Assembly (NCBI GenBank): GCA_021234155.1
Contig: JAJEKV010000046.1
Span: 10,113,012 to 10,177,011, forward strand
Direction: 5' to 3'
From: Isoetes taiwanensis
Taxonomy: Eukaryota; Streptophyta; Lycopodiopsida; Isoetales; Isoetaceae
DNA: 64,000 nucleotides
Under the pieces are notes generated by a model. The model made no database searches and had not been told where the DNA came from. It saw nothing but the letters and a program-made list of their open reading frames with translations. This document shows, piece after piece, positions 1 through 12,350 of the stretch; within the stretch, counting starts at the first letter, position 1, and each line of letters starts with the position of its first letter. Made by a program: the position numbers and the translations under genes.

Positions 1-1334
1 GAAACCACAACATGTGTATGGTACTAGATAACCAAGTTGAGGAAATAAGTTGGCCGCAAGTATGAATATAGCTAGATGCCTATGTCAACGAGTTACATAT
101 GAGTATAGACTTAAGGTTGGTGCACACATGTTACTATATCATATAATAACAACGTAGCGGTCTTGGATGTTGGAAGGACTTAGTAGTATCAAATACTACA
201 CTAGCGAGGATATCAAGGATGTCGATTGTGACATCCAGATGTATGTCATATTGGGGGATGGTAGAATATTCGTACAAGGCTGGTGGCATGTTACGTGACA
301 ATGTTTACAGAAGAAGCATAATGATATGCTTATATACGAAGATATTGGGTTAAGGTATGGTCCACCAAAGATATGCACTCAAGCTATTACTAAGGGAGAT
401 GAGAAGAGTTTAAATCAATGAGAATAGCTAGAGTAAGTCTAACATATACGGTGACTTCACATTGAAGAACATCCCGATGATGGTTGGAACGGTATTGGAA
501 TAACCGATAATGAGAGGTTAACTACTCAAAGGTTCCAGATATGAATGAATTACTTCAACGTTATAAGCTGAGAGCATTTATTTGGTTTTGGGAATAAAAA
601 GATGTATCAAATCGCGTCCCCTTGACAGAAGAGAAGAAGGAGTACGACGACTTTGGTGATTACATCTTTAGGGATAACCAAGAAGAGGGCAATAGATAGA
701 AATTCCATGTCCCGATAAAAATCAAGACGAGAGGTATAGATCAGAAGGGGTGAGATTATATAGACCAATAGTCCATATATCCTAAGAGTTACCCTACTCC
801 TGGGGAACAATTGTAGGTACTAAGTAGAGGTTTTGGAGGATCCGTTGCCTTACCAAGATAGACCCGTTAGAGATTATGACTTTGAAACCCTTAAGAGGGT
901 AAGGAATTGGATAATCGTATGGCGGTTACTTAACGAAAGATTGAAACATTGGGTTTTCCTATTAGAAGACCAGAGGTTTTAGTGCCTCCGCCTTCATTAT
1001 GAGGGAGCCAAAGACGACAAACATTCAAAGGGATCAAAAGTTGAGGTTGACATGCTAACTTAAGAAAAATAGGTTAGGTGTGACAAAACATGGCTAAACG
1101 CAAATTAATCAAGGAACCTTTAGAAAAGGCCTTGACCGTGGTAGAAACCTTTGGAACTATGGCATAATCCCATGGGAAAATTATAGTTTATGTACGGGGT
1201 TAAAGTACCATAAGTTTAAATTCATCCCTTTTAGGTCAACCCCTTAGGTTAAGATACTCCATGGTGGCGTACCTTTATTGGGTGACGTGTCAGCTTATTT
1301 ATACGTATACCGTATAAATACATGGAACGTCACA
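1..1334 (-). mobile_element. Possible 3' LTR of element A, cut by the window edge
   Basis: On the minus strand a purine run (TAAGAGGGGAGAA, 1347 down to 1335) is followed directly by TGTGACGTTCC at 1334. That is the usual order of polypurine tract then 3' LTR start. The first 55 or so bases match the outer ends of the other LTRs here, at 6936, 22296 and 47172. Further inward I cannot align it convincingly with the LTR at 5344-6936, so it may be a diverged subfamily or a rearranged copy. I see no gene; a plus-strand open stretch at 833-980 has no recognisable domain. Confidence 0.4.
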
Positions 1335-2999
1335 TTCTCCCCTCTTAGAAATAATGCTGTCCTCAGCATTGGGGTTAGTTAAACAAATGACGGTTAATCG
1401 AAAACTGCAATAGAAGGAAGTATACATAAAAAGGAAGGTAATTCCTTATTTCCAAAGGTAATAGCATGAAAGCTTAAAACATAGAAGAGTTTAAGCACCA
1501 AGGTGCATTTGACATACTTATCATAAGAAGGTTTAAGGACCGAAGTCCGATATCAAACATCACCGTAACAAAAAGGTAACAGATGTAGATAAGATAAAAC
1601 TGGAAAAGTCGGGCCTCTATACATGGGCAGGTCACGTACTGCTTACTGGCGTGCACATGTGAATACATCAGCATGTACAAGTCCAACATAGAGTTGGCCC
1701 CTGCCCATTTGGGAAGTAGGTGGTACAGCCACATCATAAGAACTACGAAGGTTACATTTCAGCTAAGTTAGAGCAGAGCTCTAGCATTGTGGGATGAGGA
1801 TATATGTTTGTTATGTGCATAGCATGTACACATACGATAAACATGCTGGAGAGGTAATCTAAGTGGCGACACAAGGAGAGAAAGACGAGTGTATCCCAAA
1901 GTTACTGATGAAGGGTTTAGAGGGGGGGTGCCCATAATCCGTGCGTTTGCCCAGCTTCCGCCACAGAATTTGTACCAGCTTCCGCTCACAGAAGCCCAAG
2001 AACCGTGCACCCAGATCACCTGCAATCGTGCTTCTTCATAAAAAATGAACTAAAAATAAGGGTGCACGCTAGATGGGCAGGGGGTGAGCGGGGATGGACA
2101 GCAGAGTAGCCTACTTTGAAGGCTTATAACTCTGGTTGTGGACACCCGATTGGCCTGATTTTTGTTTCTATAAACAGATTAGGTCTCAGGCTTTCCGGAA
2201 CATATCTTTTTTCCCTGTTCTGATCAAAAAATGCAAACCTCCGCTCTGTTCAAAGCTTAAACGCACGGTTTATGGGCACCCCCCCTATGTTCGGGATGAG
2301 CAAACAACATTCACTCCGTTGTAGGCTAAGGTAGGATGTCGTAGTTGGCACCTGAAATAAATGTCAACGGCCAATAGGATGAAGCTTAAGATGAGGGGGT
2401 TGAATAGTACAATAGTACAATTCCAGGATAGGTATCAAATAGGAGTTACATGCTAAAAGTTAAAATGTGTCTTGAATGGACACCTAAAACTAGCTTTCCC
2501 ACATGATCCTAACTTACATGGAGGTGTAAGTTAGGATATATAGGACTCGAACATGGATACAAGTCCGGGTTATCTCAAACATAGGTAATTGTAGAAAGGC
2601 TCACAAAATACCAGGCAGGCACCTTGATGACTCCAGGTAATTTACGATTAATACGAAGGCTCACCCGCTCTTAGGCCATGACTATGGCTTGAACGAGGAT
2701 GCCAAGTCATTGGGAATGCTACAACAATGTGATAGCATCATGACAGAGAAATGTAATAATTAACATTTCCAGGATGTAGGACAATGTTAACTCATAACCC
2801 CCAATGATAGGTGGGTCAACAATATATGGAACATATAATAGCGGCTTAAAAGCCACAAGACGATTAATGAACACGTAAAGGAGTAAATGGATTGGTGACT
2901 CTCATCAATAAAGGTCACGCAAGCAAGTGAAATGTGTACTGTTTGTGGCGTAAGGGTCTCAGATACTAAAAATCGATCATAGACGTAGAAAACATATTG

Positions 3000-3127
<128 letters not shown>

Positions 3128-4376
3128 AGAGAAGGAATAAAGGATCCTTATGAATGATATTTAGCAATCTGGATAGGAAGGTTATTTCCTAACATGAAGG
3201 GTAGTCTTTGCTAACATGCAAAGGTATACCTGCGGCTTGAAAGGCAGCAAGAGCTGAAAAACTCTTTAAAGATTTGGTGTATGGCTCAGGGAAGAAGACT
3301 TGCATGTCCTAGGACAACATGGTGAATTGAATTCACCAAGGACATTTTTAATAAACAGATAGATAGGTAGACAGCTTTTGTACGTCATGCCATATTGGCA
3401 TCGTCCATGAGGACATATGACGGACCCCTAGAGACTTGAACACAAGATCTCTGGACAGAGGAGGCCTATCGTGAAAGGTCTTTGGGTGGTACGGTCCCCT
3501 TGGATCTTGACGTAATCCCTTGGAATATGTAAGTTCATTTGTGGAACTTAATGATGTTTAGGCACTAAAATAATAGTTGGAAAGACTTTGGCCCAACGCG
3601 ATCTAGATAGCATAGAAGGGGGTGATTAGTCAACAATGGTTGGAGGCCATTGGAATGTACGGGAGAACAAGTCCAAAAGGGGTAGATCACATCCAATTTG
3701 ACAGTGTGTGGTGCGATAACTACTCATAGCCATATAGGCGGTGAAGTTTGGTACAAAATGATACCAAGGTTTGTACCCAACACAAGGACTCATTACGTAT
3801 TACAGAGTATGTGTCATGATCTAGGGGAAGTGACAATGAGAAGGAATATTGAAGGGTGGTAGGATCAAAGGAATCCAAACCGATGGTCTAGAGGAGTGCT
3901 GCATGGCAGTCCCTAGTCGGTTGGACGACAAAGAGATCCTTTCTCTGGGAACTGAGACGAGTCAAGGTTTAGACACTAGAGAGAGGCAACGTTAATTAGA
4001 ATTATGTTTATAAAACATTACTTGTATAACGTCGAATAAGGTCTAATATAAAGCATATGAATGTAGTATGGATTGAATCATGGCAAGGCCCGAAGAAATT
4101 GTGTTATCAAGGCATCTACCAAAGGAAAAAATATAGGTCGAGGAACGCCGATAACTGGACATTATTATCGTCGCTTAAAGAATATCCAAGGATATAACAC
4201 ATGCTGCTATTCTAGAGAGTTGCCCTGTCATTGTTAATTAAATTCCGGAATTAGTCCCACCAAGTGATTTGATGTTATCATAACAAGTTGGCCAGACTTG
4301 CTAGATTACGTCGTTTCATTTGGTCGGTTTATTCCTAGGGGATACTAGCTTTATATATAGTTAACAGTTATCCGGT

Positions 4377-4495
4377 CGACTATGGCAGAGAGAGGTCGAC
4401 TCCCGTGGCTATGGCAAGACTGCTTACTCTGGCGGCTATGGCAAGAGAGCTTGCTCCGGCGGCTATGGCGAAAAGAGCTTGCTCTGGTGGAGTTG
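4377..4495. repeat. Minisatellite of about 30 bp units
   Basis: Four or so imperfect copies of a unit containing GGCGGCTATGGCAAGAGAGC and a following CTTGCTC, inside the internal region of element A. No function is evident. Confidence 0.7.
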
Positions 4496-4599
4496 TTGCC
4501 TCCACAACGTGGATCTATGGAAGGCAGTCTTTTAATTTAAATAGAAAACAGAGTCACTATAAATAAAATGAAAACTATTATATTCCTTGATAGAGAAAC

Positions 4600-4667
4600 T
4601 CAGCCCATTGGTAAAGGGGCTGACTTGGTTGTAGGAGGTCAAGGGTTCAATCCCACAATATGCCCCT
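4600..4667 (+). repeat. tRNA-like module 1 in element A
   Basis: Contains an A-box-like segment (CAGCCCATTGGTAAAGG) and, about 35 bases on, a B-box-like GGTCAAGGGTTCAATCCC, followed by a T-rich stretch. The ends GGGGC/GCCCC could pair. It does not fold convincingly as a complete tRNA by eye, so it is annotated as tRNA-like. It is antisense to the element. Confidence 0.5.
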
Positions 4668-4731
4668 TCTTTTAAAAAGAGTTGTGGTCTAGAAATAAAA
4701 CATTAGATATGTATAAGAAAATTTATAAAAC

Positions 4732-4790
4732 ATAAAGGTGTTGGCTTGGGTGCGAAAGGTCAGGGGTTCAATCCCAGAATGTACCTTTTG
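4732..4790 (+). repeat. tRNA-like module 2 in element A
   Basis: A second copy of the B-box region (GGTCAGGGGTTCAATCCC) with an A-box-like GTTGGCTTGGG upstream and a run of T downstream. It is shorter than module 1 and more decayed. Confidence 0.4.
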
Positions 4791-4867
4791 TTTAAAAAGG
4801 ATGGTTAACTAGGCAAAACAGATTATATATGTGTATAACAAAGGGAGAGAACATTATACCTACATTA

Positions 4868-4930
4868 AGAGAGTTGGCAAAATGGAAAGACTGTTGGGTT
4901 AAAAGTGGGAGGTCATTGGTTCGAAATGAG
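4868..4930 (+). repeat. tRNA-like module 3 in element A
   Basis: A third module: A-box-like AGTTGGCAAAATGGAA, then GGTCATTGGTTCGAAATG with the TTCGA core of a T-arm. The series 4600-4930 is thus a small array of tRNA-like units. Confidence 0.4.
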
Positions 4931-5329
4931 GGGGAGAAAAAGAAGAATTTTAATTAATTAATTAATTAATTATTATTTTTTTTTAATTAGGGTGGCGGGC
5001 ATCGTTTCCATTTTGGGTCGGCCAAAGGGTGTTCTATACTAATTAGGGTGTTCCGGACGCAATGGAATAAAAATCGCCGCAATCCGAGTTTCCTAAAGAG
5101 AGTTATGGTCTCCGAAAGAAAGGGACTGCATTCTGCCGAAAACTCGACATAACTTCACCTTAAAATTTTGAATTTTTCTATTTACCTAGCTCAATCCTAA
5201 CATACTTAGGCCAAAACTCATCCTACTTACGGATTTGGTGTACTTTTCCTACGTTGGAGGTCTCCTACTATCTAAACGGTCTAACGAGTTTGACATGGTC
5301 AGTGCTATGATCTGGTCCACCAAAATCAT

Positions 5330-5342
5330 GGCTCTGATACCA
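5330..5342 (-). promoter_or_regulatory. Primer-binding site (initiator Met-tRNA type) of element A
   Basis: The minus strand reads TGGTATCAGAGCC one base inside the LTR end at 5344. This is the standard plant LTR-retrotransposon primer-binding site complementary to the 3' end of initiator methionine tRNA. It fixes the element's orientation as minus and the LTR at 5344-6936 as the 5' LTR. Confidence 0.9.
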
Positions 5343-5343
5343 C

Positions 5344-6936
5344 TGTGACGCTCCCTGAATATATACGACCCCCGGCCGTATACATACGGGGACTTTCCCC
5401 TCCCATGGCGACCATCTTGCCATGAGCAGGGCCCTCCGTCTATCCCGGGCCATCTATGGAAAGATGCCCGAGTGAAGGACACGGAGGTGTCATTCGGCCC
5501 ACGCCTTCAATGGGACTCCTACGTCGCGGAAGCGTGAATACATGTTAGCACACAATATAAATCATATATAAATAACCACCACGAAGGGTGGCCCATCCAT
5601 CCAAATGCCACGGCAAAGAATATGCATCTAATACTAAGGAAAACACCCCAAACCCATGGTTCTACCCCCTCTGCACTCCAAAGGAGGATCGACCGACGGG
5701 CTAGGTCTCAAGAGATCGCCAGACCAATCTTGACATGGCGCTATCGGCATAGAACATCGGCTAGGGTTGTCCACTCCATCCGCCCCTCCCGCACACACTT
5801 TGCGATGAGTCCAAATCATGCTATGGCATCACTATAGCCTTCCGGACACGCAGACTCAAGGTATCACCCTTCGAGCCTACTACAGGGTTCATGAAGCCCC
5901 GTCCGATGAGGCAGGTCGGGGAAGCGTCCCCTTCCAGGATCACAGTGGTTCCATGGGTGGACTAGAGAATACGTGTCGCATCACCCCCCGCATCCGCATC
6001 TCTAATTTACTCGCCTAAATCTACTAAAAGTACGGGATGCCCCATGCGGTCACACCTCTGCACCTGTGGAGGTCGGACCCATACCCGCCCGGATCGCGCC
6101 CTAGCTCACCGGGCCTAGGCTATTAGGCCTAGTCCACTGTAGGAGTCTCAGGAGCCTTTTATGTTCGTGCAAGACCCCACCCCCACTTCACCACTGTGTC
6201 CCTTGTTTGGTGCTAAGTCACTCCATAGCATCCACGACTCGGTGGTCTCTTGTACACAGGCCGCATCTAATGGGATAATACAGGGCTCTATCTAGGAGCA
6301 TACTACAATACATGGGCTCAGAGGTCTCTACCCCCCGTAATCCCCCCATTTCAAGAGTAATACTATGCAAAGAACTATCAATCCATCATTTAAGAGCAAG
6401 TACAGAATCAGAGATAAGGAGAACTCACCGGGTTAGTTCCTACAGTAAAGCATAGAGAACACAGAGAAACAAGAAAAATACACACAACAAGTGCCCAACA
6501 GGGCTACCCTACGATAACACAAATAAGCTACAAACTAACCGGCCGAATCGGGCTTGGAATGGCTCCATCTCGATTTCTTTGAAGGGTGCCCGGGTCACGC
6601 TCCTCCTCCCCCATCTCCAATTGCTCCTAATTCGAATTGGGGCACAAAAGCCCTAATTTGGGTGTCCAAAATGGAAACCCTGCCTTGCCCAATCGATTTG
6701 GGCCAGGTGGCAGCTCCGGGTTGGCTAATATTAACTAATTTGGTATTTTAGGCCCTTTTAATATTATATTAAGCCTTAAATTCGAATTAGGGTTTAAGGT
6801 TAGGTTTCCTCCTTTATAATTTAATTATTAACATAGCTAACCTTAGCTTATGAATAATTAATGTGCCATTAATTATTCATAGTGACGTGTCACGTATTTA
6901 TACTTAAAAAGGCGTATAAATATGTGGAACGTCACA
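5344..6936 (-). mobile_element. 5' LTR of element A (1593 bp)
   Basis: Bounded by TGTGACG at 5344 and CGTCACA at 6936, a perfect 7-base terminal inverted repeat that includes TG...CA. The primer-binding site sits one base inside. Internal blocks, such as the ACGGAGGTGTCATTC segment near 5490, recur in the LTRs at 20815-22296 and 47172-48296. The region upstream of the U3 end has a conserved GTGACGTGTCAC / TATTTATAC pattern that may be promoter sequence. The small open frames here have no recognisable product. Confidence 0.85.
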
Positions 6937-8616
6937 TTTGCACTTTGCAAAAAGGAATCCGGATTGAAAAATACAAGAAATATGTACGTATCTTTCATAT
7001 GCCAATGGAAACCTCTCTACATAAACGTTCCAGTAAACCCAAGATCATTTGAATCTGGCCCCTGTAGCTCAAGTTATGATAGCGGAAACAATTTTAACAT
7101 TCTCTTTCTAGCGCTTCTCTTCTTTATCTATTTTTAGTGACTTGGATATTACATACAATCGTTTGATAAGAAAAGAACCTCTCGTGAAAATCTTATTTTT
7201 GATAAAAACATTTTCTTCCCAACCAAAGATTTGTAAAAAACATTTGCAAACATAATAGGATAAATAGTCCAACATGAATGTAAGGGCAAACTTATTCCAA
7301 TTATATTGGTTATGTTTTACAACTTCCATCACTATATTTGTCTAGCTCTATTTAATCAATAACAACACTTAGAATACGGATGACGGATGATGGAGTCGGT
7401 ACAAAATATTGAATACTAGCACTACCAAGGTTAGCTATTGCTAAGAAACTTTATTATATTGCCCTTGGGGGGGTTGCGTATAATTAAAGGCTATCGATAA
7501 GAGCAGGTAGTTTGTTCCATCATAATGGTTGCTAAGTTATTAGTTATATATTCGGATCACCTGTGGTCCATTTAAGATGGCGAACTATCTTATGCGTCAT
7601 GAGTCATTTGCACTTGTGGAGATGATAAAAATAATTGTGCATTTTGCAGTAGCCATTGAATGATTGAACTTTTGAGCTGAATCTGATATTGAGTGGGGTA
7701 AGTATGTTTTGTTTAATGGGGACTCCAATATATTTGGTAGTGGATCAAACTGTCATATGGAAGGGTTTATTTGTCCTAAGCCTATGGCTTTCTATTTTCT
7801 TATCACCTTAACGTCCTTGGCCTCTGCATTTAGCCGTAGGATTGAATCGCGACCGTCGATTTCAAGATGTTATCCCCAGTAACATATGTGGCCGAATCTG
7901 TTATGGCCATAACACAAATGTTATGTCCATAACATCTGGGACGTCATTTTTTTTTACTGCCATGCTCGAATCCGATGCCGTGGTTGAATCTTCCCCGTGT
8001 TTCATTCAAAAGACGCCATAGCCAGGCCTGCGACATGCTCAAAAGCCCCATTGCACAGTTTATCAGAAAATAATTCGACTTGATAGTTACCCTGTTTTAG
8101 CTTGCTATGCCTTCTGCATGCTGTAGCGGCAGCCCAGCAGCTGTAATCCCTCTGACTGATAGCTCTGATACTAATCCGCCATAGTCGGATAGCCATAGTC
8201 GAATCCCTGCGCCATAGCCAAGGTTCGATAACATGCTAAAAAGCCTGTAACATGGTAAAAAGCCGCCATAGCCGGCCTCCGTGCGACGCCCTGAAGCTTG
8301 CCGGAAGCGTAAATCCCGCTTGCCCTCTTTAAGCACAAAAAGAATGAGCTTCACGAAGCGTAAATGAGCCGGAAGCCGAAGCGGAATGAGTTGTTGTTGA
8401 TTTCCCCTTGCTCGTCAGCCGCAACACAAAAGCTCAGAAGAAAATCCTCTGGCGTAAAAAATTTTGGGAAAATTTTGTTGTCAAATTGAACATTACTAAG
8501 CTTTTGCAAAATCCTCCGTAAGAAAATCTTCTCTGCAACCTTGGCCAAGCTTGGCTATGGCGGCTACTCTGCCAAATGCCTCGGCCAAGGCGTTAAAGCC
8601 GATAGCGTCCACATGC
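6937..8616. other. Intergenic sequence, no gene seen
   Basis: AT-rich until about 7800, then short repeated motifs. GTTATGGCCATAAC near 7899 is a 14-base palindrome, followed by a related GTTATGTCCATAAC about 10 bases on. From 8010 to 8290 the words GCCATAGCC and CATAGTCG recur. Open frames here have no recognisable domain and overlap the repeats. Confidence 0.6.
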
Positions 8617-8744
8617 GGGCGTTATGGCTGATCAAAAATGGCCTGGGCCCGTATGTGGCGAGAAAGTCCTCGGCCAGACCGCTACGGCCTCGGACTTTCC
8701 TCGCCACATGGCCACGAGGCCATTTTTTCCTGGGCCATAACGCC
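8617..8744. repeat. Fold-back (inverted repeat) element upstream of VEN4
   Basis: Two arms of about 60 bases face each other: GGCGTTATGGC...GTCCTCGGCC on the left and GGCCTCGGACTTTCC...GCCATAACGCC on the right, with a loop of about 10 bases. It would form a long imperfect hairpin. I see no clear target-site duplication. It lies about 500 bp upstream of the dNTPase gene. Confidence 0.75.
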
Positions 8745-9148
8745 TCTGCACAGGACGTTATCTAGCCCATCATTCCAATGTATGTGCTAGTTCATCAAAA
8801 AAACAGTTTATAGGGAAAAGTTATTTATTATTATTTTAAATTTAGGGATTATATGCCACGTCGCTGCCAAACAGGCGCCCAAAGAAAAGGATGGCCACAA
8901 ATACATGGCTTCGAATAAAGAAAAGCTTCTTTCGCCATGCCATGAACTCCGTTCGATAAATTTACCACTGGCTTATCCTCCATAGCTCCTCCCTTTTAGT
9001 TGCCCAAAAACAGCCTTAATTCTCCTATTCTGCTATGCCAACATCTTTTCGAGTTCACGTTCTTCGCCAATTCCTGCCTTTTCCCTGACGCTCTGGTTCA
9101 ATTTTGCTTCTCCTAACCTGTTCGTTCAAATTCTTTTGGTAATCAAAG

Positions 9149-9222
9149 GTAGTTTCGTTTAAATTTCTCTTCTCGGTTTATGCATGAGGAGAGATTCTTG
9201 TTTATTATTTTCATGTTCTAAG
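9149..9222 (+). other. Probable 5'-UTR intron of the VEN4-like gene
   Basis: AATCAAAG|GTAGTTTCG at 9148/9149 is a good donor and TTCTAAG|GATTG at 9222/9223 a plausible acceptor. Splicing would join a leader to the exon carrying the start codon at 9246. An upstream ATG in the leader exon opens only a very short frame. Inferred from sequence alone. Confidence 0.5.
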
Positions 9223-9245
9223 GATTGCATGATGGCTACAGAGAG

Positions 9246-12200
9246 ATGGGTTCCATTACATGGCGCGAAAATAAATTTGGTAGAAGGGAAGGCATGAAAG
9301 AGTTTCATGACAATATTCATGTCAATATTCTCGTTGATCCAGTAAGTTTTATGTTGCCAAACTGAAATTTAAAAGTAATGTAGAAGATCGCAGGTCGTCA
9401 TGTGCACGTTTTAAATTGTATACGAGAATGAGAAAGAAAGCTTGCTTTCCGAATTTATTGTAATACGACGACGGATTGCCAATGGCATAGAAGCAATAGA
9501 AGCGACAATAGTGTCTCCCATGCAATGCAGGACCTCCGAAGAAATTAACAGTAGTGAACATATTATGTGTGTTTCTATACATTTACTTTATCTACAAAAA
9601 CGGAAAGCTCAAAGCAGAAATTCTATTGTTAGAGCTTTATTGTGCTAGCTGATAATCTCTGATTTTGTGCAGTTAGCACTGAAGTTCATCGATACAGAGG
9701 AATTTCAGAGGTTAGTTCACCTTCTGTATTTATCTCAAAAAGATTGTTTCTGGACGGATGCTGATGATTTCTAATCTGGTATTTATGATTCAGATTACGG
9801 GATATTAAGCAACTAGGTAAGCAAATTTTGTCTCAACTTTACAGAAGTACACTCTCACACATTTGTATGCAGGTCTATGTGATAGGGTTTTCATCGGTGC
9901 AACCCATACACGATTTGAACACTCCCTTGGTGTGTACTCGCTTTCACAACGTTCCTTGAGAATATTAAATGTAAGTGAACTGTCCTTATTATTTCAGGAC
10001 TAAAAGGTGTAAATTGACTTCCATTGTATTGGCTAGGATATTGATGGAGATTCTATAGACTCCTCCGATGTCACATGTGTAACGCTTGCAGGCATGTTTG
10101 TGTTCATTTTGCTTTTTGCCTTGAAGGATTTGTGATCTTATTATGCGATAATGACCTAAATGCTTGACACTTAAGGGCTGTTGCATGATGTTGGCCATGG
10201 ACCATTCAGTCATGCTCTTGATAACGAGTTCCTTCCTAGAGCTGCTCCAGGCATTGAATGGTCTGTATTTCAAAAATTTGTTCATTTAGTATCACTTTTG
10301 CTTAAGATTAGTGTTATTGTTATTTTTGAAGGCTGGATTGTTGTCTTGAGTTAAGCTTAATTTATCAATAATCTGTCTGCTTTTGAAAGATCAGGTTCCA
10401 AATTATTACTGGGTAGATCATGCAGGTCACATGAGAGGAGGTCTGTAATGATGGTGCAACACATTGTTGATGAGCATAACATTGATATTAACGGAAACGA
10501 CCTGCAAAGAGTCAAGGTAATTGATGGCTGCTTATTTTCTGTAATTGTAAAATTTTTGCCTTATGCTGTCTGATGCATTGTAGGACTTGATTCTTGGAAG
10601 CTGCAAACCTCCCGATATACAGACGTATGGGGAAAAGCGGTTCCTTTTTGACATCGTTGCAAATGGTCGTAATGGCATTGATGTTGACAAGTGAGTAGCT
10701 AAAAGAGTAGAGATTTATAACTAATTGGAAGTCAAATGAATGTGGGATTATGGAATATGTTGTGCAACTATTAACTTAGGTGAAATTTTTGCTTCATCGA
10801 GGTTTGATTACATTCAACGAGATAGTAGAGCCTGCGCCGTTAACAGCCGGTTTGATCCTGCAAGGTGAGTCCTTTTGTTTAAGGAGAACTTATGTGGATA
10901 GTTCTGATATATGATACTTCCGCAGGTTGTTAGACTTTATGCGGGTCATCGACAATGAGATTTGTTACCAATTTAAGACAAGTATGTTTGACTTTTCGAA
11001 TGCACATCTATTGGCCTTAGCTAACTGGAGAGGACCTCCAGTCACATGATGATTTAAACAAGTGCTTTCTAATCTGTTTCGTGCTAGACAGAGGACTCTG
11101 TTTGTGCTTTGTTTGAAGCAAGGGCTGAGCTTCATAAGATTGTTTATACGCATAAGGCCGTGAAGGTTGGCTATAAATTTTAACAGCTTCCTCCCATGCT
11201 TAGATACATGCATTTATTTGAAGATATCTGTCAACTTGCAGGGTCTAGAGTTAATGGTTGCAGATGCGTTGTTATTGGCAAATAGCCATTTGCGTTTAGT
11301 AGAAAGGATTCAAGACCCCAGTGAATTTTGGAAGGTGCTAGTTGATCTTATTCTACTACTACAGAAACCTAAACACTGATGTGAAAAACCCAGGCTGATC
11401 TGAGTGCATCTTTTGTGGTTGGTTTCAGATTATTGTGATATAACTCTCCCAGTCAATTGTCATATTTTTTAATTAGCTAACAGCAGGTTCTTTATTTTAA
11501 AGTTTTCTCTTTCTGCTTGTAGTTGGATGATACTATACTAAGGGCCATTGAGGTTAGTAATGACCCAGCATTGAGACAAGCACAGGCATTGGTAAGGCGA
11601 ATTAAGAGGCGAGAATTGTACAAGGTCTGAGTCTAAGAGATAAAACTTGTAATTGATGTGATATTTAAACACTGATAGTTGCTAATCTGAATGTAGTTCT
11701 GTAAAGAATTTATTGTTCCAAATGATCAATTAGAGCACTTCAAAGATGTTACTCCTCAAGACATAGTATGCTCACAGGTATGATTTTGAGTAATATTATA
11801 ATCCATTTCAAGGCTCTGAGGTAACGGACTTAATGGCTACAGCTGGATGGAAGAAGCCTTCAGGAGGAAGATGTTGGAATTAGTAATGTGAAGATAGATC
11901 TAACTCGAGGAAAGGAGCATCCAGTAGACAGGTCTGAGACATGTTTAAGTTGTTTGATTACCAGGCTTTTGCGGCTAACTTTCTGCCTTTTGTGTGTTTC
12001 ATGGGGTCTAAATGTTGGGGTACATGTAGAGTTCATTTTTTTGAGGTAAGAACTCTGTTTTGTGTATTTACTTGCTTCATGTGTTTGAAAGCACATTATA
12101 TTTCAGAACTTTAGGAGCGCAGACAAATTCACCAGTCCAATGGACAAGGGTTGTTTCCCATGCCAACAGAAAATTGTGCGCGTCTACTCCAAAAACCCAG

Positions 12201-12350
12201 AGCTTGTACGTTTTCCTTGGCATTCAATTATCAGTTGTAATATCCAAGTTGGAGCTAATTTACTGCTGCAATCAGGTCCAAAGCATCTCCGATGCTTTTG
12301 AAAATTTTCAAAGGAGAACGTATGGCCAGGTCCGTAGCACAAGGAGATGA
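9246..12350 (+). CDS. VEN4: SAMHD1/VENOSA4-like HD-domain dNTP triphosphohydrolase
   Basis: The family hydrolyses dNTPs to deoxynucleosides and triphosphate; the plant member VENOSA4 affects dNTP pools and chloroplast development. Eighteen exons: 9246-9341, 9673-9710, 9794-9816, 9873-9970, 10037-10091, 10176-10260, 10426-10516, 10584-10690, 10802-10864, 10926-10981, 11092-11165, 11242-11334, 11523-11624, 11697-11777, 11843-11931, 12030-12045, 12107-12205, 12276-12350. They join to 1341 nt with no stop, 446 aa. The metal site H-HD-D is visible: HTRFEHSLGVY (exon 4), LLHDVGHGPFSHALDNEF (exon 6) and DKFDYIQRDSRAC (exons 8-9). The SAM domain of animal SAMHD1 is absent, as in plants. The start is the first ATG after an in-frame TAA. 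Intron 5 uses a GC donor and exon 16 is only 16 nt. The gene looks functional. Confidence 0.93.

Noticed and set aside
4600-4667. Genuine tRNA gene
   Set aside because: Boxes are present but I could not draw a full cloverleaf with an anticodon arm.
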